Source: Cytophagales bacterium
GTDB lineage: Bacteria > Bacteroidota > Bacteroidia > Cytophagales > UBA9547
DNA: 19,043 nucleotides
Assembly (NCBI GenBank): GCA_025360395.1
Contig: JANYCH010000235.1
Coordinates: forward strand, 1 to 19,043
Reading direction: 5' to 3'
Shown: one piece after another, positions 14,271 through 19,043 of the stretch
How the letters are laid out: each line of letters starts with the position of its first letter
Numbering within the stretch: position 1 is the first letter of the stretch
Program-made: the position numbers and the translations under genes
The notes under the pieces: generated by a model
The model's input: only the letters and a program-made list of their open reading frames with translations
Told to the model about the DNA's origin: nothing
Database searches by the model: none

Positions 14271-14299
14271 AAACTTACGAAATTGATACTCGTAAGTTT
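14265..14299 (-). terminator. Second (distal) terminator hairpin for the beta-helix gene
   Basis: AAACTTACGA (14271-14280) pairs with TCGTAAGTTT (14290-14299) around a 9-base loop. Nine A residues (14265-14273) overlap its left side, giving a long T-run on the minus strand. It lies 90 bases beyond the gene's stop and behind a first terminator. Confidence 0.7.
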
Positions 14300-14325
14300 C
14301 TCTTGAAGTTATTAAAGTAATATAT

Positions 14326-14368
14326 AAAAAGAATCCAAAGATGCTAAATACACCTTTGGATTCTTTTT
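14326..14368 (-). terminator. Primary terminator of the beta-helix gene
   Basis: A perfect 15-bp stem, AAAAAGAATCCAAAG (14326-14340) with its complement at 14354-14368, and a 13-base loop. It ends in T-runs in both directions and starts 20 bases after the gene's stop codon. Confidence 0.9.
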
Positions 14369-14388
14369 ACCAGCACTATTTAAATTTG

Positions 14389-17367
14389 TTACCTGATAAT
14401 AAGTTTGCTTTTGTAAACACCACTTGTTTTTACAATACTAACAGTATAAATCCCTGGTGACAAATTTTGTTCAAGATCAATTTCCAAATTAGAACTAGTA
14501 ATTGATTCACGAGAATAAATCTCTACACCACTAAGACTTACAATTTTCAAAGACCTAATATCTGATGCTTCATCAAATCTTAAGTATAATTTTTCTTTAG
14601 CCGGATTTGGATAAACAGAGACTCCTTGAATGTTTTCCGATGTCAATCCAGTAATTACGCCATTACTTTTTACAACAACATAATCCAAATCTACTTTCCC
14701 GGAAGATGACATTGATGGATCAATACGAATTTGTCTTATTATTCCCTTCCAGGAAGAAAGAGAACTTAAGTCTATGAGATACTCTTTAATTGCACCATCA
14801 TTTGGCGTGATTGGGAAAACTTTGTGTTTAACCTCATCATAGTTCCCGTCCAAATTTGTGATCCAATAAAGTTCTGCTTGATTGGATGAAGTGGCATTTT
14901 TCAATCCTAAAGAAATTAAATTATTGGAAGCAGCATTTAAATTCAGGTTATCGGGTGAAAACATGTATGGATCGGCAGAGGTAACATTTAAATTATAAAT
15001 GTTACTTGTTAAAGAACCAGATAATCCATTGATAAGCTTCCATCCCTCAGGACTAAAATCAAAATTCCATTTTCCCGAATATGCTCTGGATGTAGCGGTT
15101 TGTCCGCTTGTTATTTCAACTTCTGCCAACGACAAAACTTCATTAACCCCTGGAACCTGAACACGAATATATCTTCCGCTGCGGTTTACATCTAATGTGA
15201 CTGAATTACCGGCAATACCCGGATAATAATAGCTAAATACACCTGGGGAATTTACTATTTCTGTTGGGTCTGTAGAAATAAATGGATTATCAGATACGAA
15301 CACATAAAAGTCGTGGAGCCTTTGAGAACAGCAATCTGTACGGTTATATATCTTCAATTGCGAAATAGGTTTTGAAGATAGCCTGTCCAAAGTCCACCAG
15401 GGATTTGCTTCCGTTAAAGTGTGGATTACAGAATTATTTTGAAAGTCACCACTTGTATTACCATCAAAAGCACGTGATGGAATGGCTTTATAATCAACAC
15501 TTGACTGGCTAACCAGGAAACCATTGTTTTGAATTATGTCCCCACATGAATTTGTTATTGACACATTGGTCCCTCCGGAAATATTATATATATTATCAGA
15601 TATAACGCTATTGCTTACATAACTTAAACTTATTGGATCTGATCCTGTAAAATTATTATTGGCTATTGTAAGATGCCTGAAAATGCACTGATTAGGACTT
15701 GGAGAAGGCACCTCGCTAGAAGTAACTAATATGCTCTTATTATTTACAGTATTACCTGTATAAAAGAGATTACGTGTTGATCCACCAGCTGTCCAAAATG
15801 GAGGTGTAGTCATTCTAAATAAAGAGGCGGAATAAAAGAAATGTGAAATAGTATTGTTTTCTACTACAGTATTGGAACTGTATAGATATATTCCATTTGC
15901 AGACCCATTACTCCATTCATTATTTAAAAGTATGTTCCCATCGAATTTAGAATTTACGCCAAGCGCCATGTTGCCTGACAAACTGCGTACGTCTGATGGC
16001 ACCGGCCTGTCTAAGGTTACCAATGTTTGTCCTGAAGCATTTTCAACATTCGTTATTTTGGCAAAAAATCGATATGGTCCACCCTGCGGATTTATAATCC
16101 AAACCCCATCTCCTTTTCTAACAGGTGTCCAATTTATGTCTAAAGAACCAGAAATAAGAAATGAATGATCTGTTTGCCAAGCATTTACATTACTCATTAA
16201 ACTTGCATAATCGCAGCCGTCATCAGATCCACCAGATATTTTTGAATTATAAATAAAATCACCTTTTCTTCCTGTATAATGTACATGCGTATCAGAGTTT
16301 CCACAAACTAACCTGTCAGTTCCGGGTTTAGGTTCTATGTGGAGGTTGATATAGCGAATACCCGAATTGGTGCCATGAGCGGCAACGTCTGCTTCCCAGG
16401 CTGAATAGATATTCACATTCCGAATTGTAACGTACTCGCAACCAATAAGATTAATGGCATTATATGTCCACTCAGATGGAAACTGCAAACCATAATGATA
16501 AGCATCCTCACCTTGCCTTGATAATATAACCACCTTTGAGCCTATCGGAATCTGGTTTAGTGCCGTCCTGCCATCTATCGCGTTTAGTGATGGTAGTTTC
16601 CATGATCCGTTACCTTGTTTTGATGCATTGGTTTTATTGTAAGACCATCTATAAGCAGAATGGATAAACAATTTAGTTGCAGGATCGTAAAATCTCAATG
16701 AAGCATTGTGCCAATTTTGCAATTCTGCATACCCATTGTCAAACTTTACGAAAACATCATTTCCATTGATAGCTGTAAGAGTTCCTTGTGTCCAGGGCAA
16801 TTGCTTGTAATCTATACTGACACCGGTAATCTCAAAATTTCTACACCCCCTCACATCAAGACCTGCAGAAACACTGTTAAAAATAAACACCGCATTGTCA
16901 CCAGTAAATTTCATGTTTTTCATATCAAACAACTCACATGACCCATTCAAACTATATGTACCGTTTGGTATCCATATTTCTGCTCCTGTACCATAATTTT
17001 TAGCAGATGCAATAGCTGCAATAAATGCCCCGCGACTATCGGCCACACCGGTTGGATCAGCACCAAAACTTAAAACATTGATTTGATGCCAACTTATATT
17101 AAAATTATCATCAATAATTTTCAATTCATCTTTTAAACAAGAAGTTAAGAATTGGTGCTCGTTTCGCTCCGCTTCAGCATCCATTTTTATAAATGGGTCA
17201 GAACTCAATGAATCCGATTGGATGCTTGTTTCTAACCGTTCTAATATCTGTTTAGACCTTGACAGATAAGGATAAAGTTCATGTGACTTGTACTTTGAAA
17301 CGTCTTGCGCTTCAATATTTTGTACACAACAAAATATCAACCAAACAACTAATAGAATTAATCTCAT
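14389..17367 (-). CDS. Secreted beta-helix (pectate lyase superfamily-like) protein with F-type lectin and T9SS domains
   Basis: A 992-residue exported protein. Signal peptide 1-20 (NIEA-QD). Residues about 95-145 match the pectate lyase superfamily start (NVLSFGADPTGVADSRGAF ... IWIPNGTY), followed by a right-handed beta-helix to about 615. Within it, a cluster D359, H361, H363 and D382-D383 (NSDTHVHY ... GGSDDGCDY) resembles the active-site layout of GH28/GH110-type beta-helix glycosidases, so a glycosidase or lyase role is likely but unproven. Residues about 618-755 are an F-type (fucolectin) domain: H649-x26-R676-x-D678-x4-R683 exactly fits the fucose-binding signature, with the neighbouring CC pair. 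Residues about 765-905 look like a jelly-roll carbohydrate-binding module, and about 915-992 are a T9SS type A sorting domain (YPNPAKEKLYL). It probably acts outside the cell on a fucose-containing glycan. Two terminators follow; no linked sugar-metabolism genes are seen. Confidence 0.88.
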   Translation of the reverse strand: MRLILLVVWLIFCCVQNIEAQDVSKYKSHELYPYLSRSKQILERLETSIQSDSLSSDPFIKMDAEAERNEHQFLTSCLKDELKIIDDNFNISWHQINVLSFGADPTGVADSRGAFIAAIASAKNYGTGAEIWIPNGTYSLNGSCELFDMKNMKFTGDNAVFIFNSVSAGLDVRGCRNFEITGVSIDYKQLPWTQGTLTAINGNDVFVKFDNGYAELQNWHNASLRFYDPATKLFIHSAYRWSYNKTNASKQGNGSWKLPSLNAIDGRTALNQIPIGSKVVILSRQGEDAYHYGLQFPSEWTYNAINLIGCEYVTIRNVNIYSAWEADVAAHGTNSGIRYINLHIEPKPGTDRLVCGNSDTHVHYTGRKGDFIYNSKISGGSDDGCDYASLMSNVNAWQTDHSFLISGSLDINWTPVRKGDGVWIINPQGGPYRFFAKITNVENASGQTLVTLDRPVPSDVRSLSGNMALGVNSKFDGNILLNNEWSNGSANGIYLYSSNTVVENNTISHFFYSASLFRMTTPPFWTAGGSTRNLFYTGNTVNNKSILVTSSEVPSPSPNQCIFRHLTIANNNFTGSDPISLSYVSNSVISDNIYNISGGTNVSITNSCGDIIQNNGFLVSQSSVDYKAIPSRAFDGNTSGDFQNNSVIHTLTEANPWWTLDRLSSKPISQLKIYNRTDCCSQRLHDFYVFVSDNPFISTDPTEIVNSPGVFSYYYPGIAGNSVTLDVNRSGRYIRVQVPGVNEVLSLAEVEITSGQTATSRAYSGKWNFDFSPEGWKLINGLSGSLTSNIYNLNVTSADPYMFSPDNLNLNAASNNLISLGLKNATSSNQAELYWITNLDGNYDEVKHKVFPITPNDGAIKEYLIDLSSLSSWKGIIRQIRIDPSMSSSGKVDLDYVVVKSNGVITGLTSENIQGVSVYPNPAKEKLYLRFDEASDIRSLKIVSLSGVEIYSRESITSSNLEIDLEQNLSPGIYTVSIVKTSGVYKSKLIIR

Positions 17368-17642
17368 TATGATTCTTTTTTTTGATTACGTTAAAAACAA
17401 TTGAATAGTTTACTGAACTAAAAACAATTCTGAACAATTAAAGCTGATTAATATTGCATTATGAAAACAATTAGTAAATTTTAACTATTAGTTGATATTC
17501 AATATCTTATCAAAAATACCGCCTAATTTTCCATTAAAATTTGATAAAAAAAATTCCCCCTAAATTGATAAAACATAAATTCATTGCCTTTAAATGCAAG
17601 TGCCTGAATTTCATAATTAAAAGGTTTTGGCTTTAAAAAGCA
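17368..17642. promoter_or_regulatory. Upstream region of the beta-helix gene with repeated AACAATT
   Basis: AACAATT occurs four times in the same orientation (17396-17402, 17423-17429, 17433-17439 and 17466-17472). A minus-strand TATTTTTG (17518-17511) fits the -7 consensus but lies about 145 bases from the start and has no TTG partner. No convincing terminator is seen for the 7TM gene that ends at 17643. Confidence 0.3.
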
Positions 17643-19043
17643 TTAAAGGATTAGATCCTCCCAACTTTTTACTTTAATTTTTTTATTCTCAATATACTCC
17701 CTTTTGGAATTAATCCTGTTCTGAAATTGCTTCACTTTACCAGAGTAAATTTCAAGCGTATAAGCAATTTCCTCCAATGAAATTTCAGTGTCTTTAGAAG
17801 TTATCAGATATGCTAAATAGAAGGCTTTATAAATAGGTATTTTTATTCCGTGAAAAAGTGTATTTGTAGAAGGTGACTCCTCATAGTCACAAGCTTTACA
17901 TCGCCTATTATATTTTATATGTCCTTGATTATACTTTTTATAACCACATCTTTTACAAATGTAGCCATTGGACCATTTTAATTCTGAAAGGAACTTATTG
18001 CATGCTTCATCATCAGGAAATATTTTTTCAAAATCCTGAAGCTTAACAGTTTTTAATTGGATCCTTAATCTAGAAACATCAATTAATTCTTCAGAAATTA
18101 TATTATTCTCATTAAACAAAGCGTCATTTAAATTATCGAGTGTCCTATTTAGTTCTTCTAACTCATGATTTTTGATTTCCAACATCATCATGTTTTCTTT
18201 TATTTCAGCTGTTTGCTCATCAGTTTTAATTTTTAGAATTTCATTGTTGCTTTTTATAAGTTCATTCGTTTCAGCTAAGGTTTTAATCTGCATTTCTTCT
18301 TCCTGAATATTCTTCAGATTGAAGAAACGTACCTGATCTATAATAGCAATTGATAAAAATATTCCTTCGAAAAGAATTCCGATATTGATCATATACCAAT
18401 TGAACATTTCGAAGGGCAACATTCCAGGAATGCATTCATCTAAAAACATGAGCCCGAAACCCATAAATAAACATGAACATGCTAATATATAAAACAGAGC
18501 TTCTTTTATATCTCGTTTATATGCTGCTATACCTGCGTAAACAGGAGTTATCATAAAAAAAACATCTACCCCCATAACTAGCCTTGGAGAAAGAATAATA
18601 AAAAACGTCATTAGTAAAAATGTACTTTTGATTCCTACAAATATCAACAATGCATAATATAATTTCTTGCTCCAATTTTTGATTTGGAGAAAGTGAATGC
18701 AATAAAATAAGGTTGCTATTACAAATAAAAATTCGGTAAAATAGAAATGGGTGAATTTGTTTACATTAGGAAATTGCGGCCATAAGAACTGGAATCCTAA
18801 ACCATCCCTCCCAAGTGAATATAATATTTCTGTAATTACATAAATCAAATAATATAGATATATTTTATCTTCCCTTTTAACATACAAATAGAAATTAATG
18901 ACAACGATAAACATTAATATACTATAGTAAATGCCCAGGAGAAAATACTCATATGTCAATTGCATCATAGCATGACTTACAGGCCTTACAAGAAAATATA
19001 ACCTAACAGGCAGTTTTCTTTTAATCCTTATAAAGTATGTGTG
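17643..19043 (-). CDS. 7TM-DISM receptor fused to an IS1595-type transposase zinc ribbon (N-terminus outside window)
   Basis: The frame stays open through the last base: 25 more codons precede the MM at 18968 and read FIRIKRKLPVRLYFLVRP, like the end of the periplasmic DISMED2 domain, so the gene starts beyond the window. Numbering from that MM: seven membrane helices (about 7-29, 36-52, 74-95, 102-123, 134-150, 156-176, 189-212), a 7TMR-DISM pattern; a cytoplasmic coiled coil (about 215-308) like those leading to a kinase in this family; then, instead of HisKA or GGDEF, a segment (about 311-420) matching the N-terminus of IS1595-family transposases: FEKIFPDDEACNKFLSELKW, a zinc ribbon with C338-x2-C341 and C357-x2-C360, TNTLFHGIKIPIYKAFYLAYLI and an HTH-like SLEEIAYTLEI region. 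The DDE catalytic domain is absent; the protein ends 20 residues later. It probably binds DNA at the membrane in response to a ligand. No phosphorelay residues are seen. Confidence 0.88.
   Translation of the reverse strand, partial: HTYFIRIKRKLPVRLYFLVRPVSHAMMQLTYEYFLLGIYYSILMFIVVINFYLYVKREDKIYLYYLIYVITEILYSLGRDGLGFQFLWPQFPNVNKFTHFYFTEFLFVIATLFYCIHFLQIKNWSKKLYYALLIFVGIKSTFLLMTFFIILSPRLVMGVDVFFMITPVYAGIAAYKRDIKEALFYILACSCLFMGFGLMFLDECIPGMLPFEMFNWYMINIGILFEGIFLSIAIIDQVRFFNLKNIQEEEMQIKTLAETNELIKSNNEILKIKTDEQTAEIKENMMMLEIKNHELEELNRTLDNLNDALFNENNIISEELIDVSRLRIQLKTVKLQDFEKIFPDDEACNKFLSELKWSNGYICKRCGYKKYNQGHIKYNRRCKACDYEESPSTNTLFHGIKIPIYKAFYLAYLITSKDTEISLEEIAYTLEIYSGKVKQFQNRINSKREYIENKKIKVKSWEDLIL

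Noticed and set aside
17630..17641. GCTTT/AAAGC hairpin at the end of the 7TM gene as its terminator
   Set aside because: A 5-bp stem with a two-base loop directly at the stop codon and no clean T-run on the minus strand.
17643..18968. The 7TM gene as a damaged gene interrupted by an IS1595 insertion
   Set aside because: The frame runs without a break from the membrane part through the coiled coil and ribbon to a natural stop. The transposase part begins at its domain start, and no DDE remnant or IS end follows, which fits a fusion rather than an interruption.

Overview
The window looks like chromosomal DNA of a Bacteroidetes bacterium, most likely of the Cytophagales/Sporocytophaga type. 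The evidence is AT-rich sequence, no Shine-Dalgarno boxes before the starts, Bacteroidetes-style promoter boxes (TAnnTTTG) shortly upstream of several genes, two secreted proteins with type IX secretion (T9SS) type A C-terminal sorting domains, a 7TM-DISM membrane sensor, and Bacteroidetes-type versions of housekeeping enzymes.

Layout. (1-716, +) 3' part of an RND/MMPL-type membrane transporter. (853-2160, -) ahcY, S-adenosylhomocysteinase, with a shared hairpin terminator and a clear promoter. (2427-3791, +) secreted T9SS cargo protein, convergent with (3793-4923, -) tgt, queuine tRNA-ribosyltransferase. (5009-5587, +) Nfu-type Fe-S scaffold. (5706-6641, +) membrane-anchored coiled-coil protein of unknown function with a strong terminator. 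(6768-8963, +) rnr, RNase R. (8958-9742) a repeat-bounded patch with a small GxxExxY / PD-(D/E)XK-like protein (8997-9431, -). (9744-12149, -) pheT. (12150-12682) intergenic region with a decayed IS3-type orfA. (12683-14044, +) a two-gene unit: an alpha/beta-hydrolase lipoprotein and a DUF1304 membrane protein. (14389-17367, -) a large secreted beta-helix protein with an F-type (fucose-binding) lectin signature and a T9SS tail. (17643-19043, -, open at the window edge) a 7TM-DISM receptor fused to an IS1595-type transposase zinc ribbon.

The left two thirds is mostly housekeeping: the methyl cycle, queuosine tRNA modification, Fe-S assembly, RNA decay and tRNA charging. The right third is accessory: insertion-sequence debris, a hydrolase/membrane pair, a glycan-binding secreted protein and an unusual sensor. 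These genes do not form one pathway. The most unusual item is the membrane receptor whose C-terminal output part is the DNA-binding end of an IS1595-family transposase without the DDE catalytic domain. This looks like a domesticated transposase module turned into a one-component membrane transcription regulator. The second is the GxxExxY gene, bracketed by short modular GATT-ending repeats that also sit at the ends of rnr and pheT.
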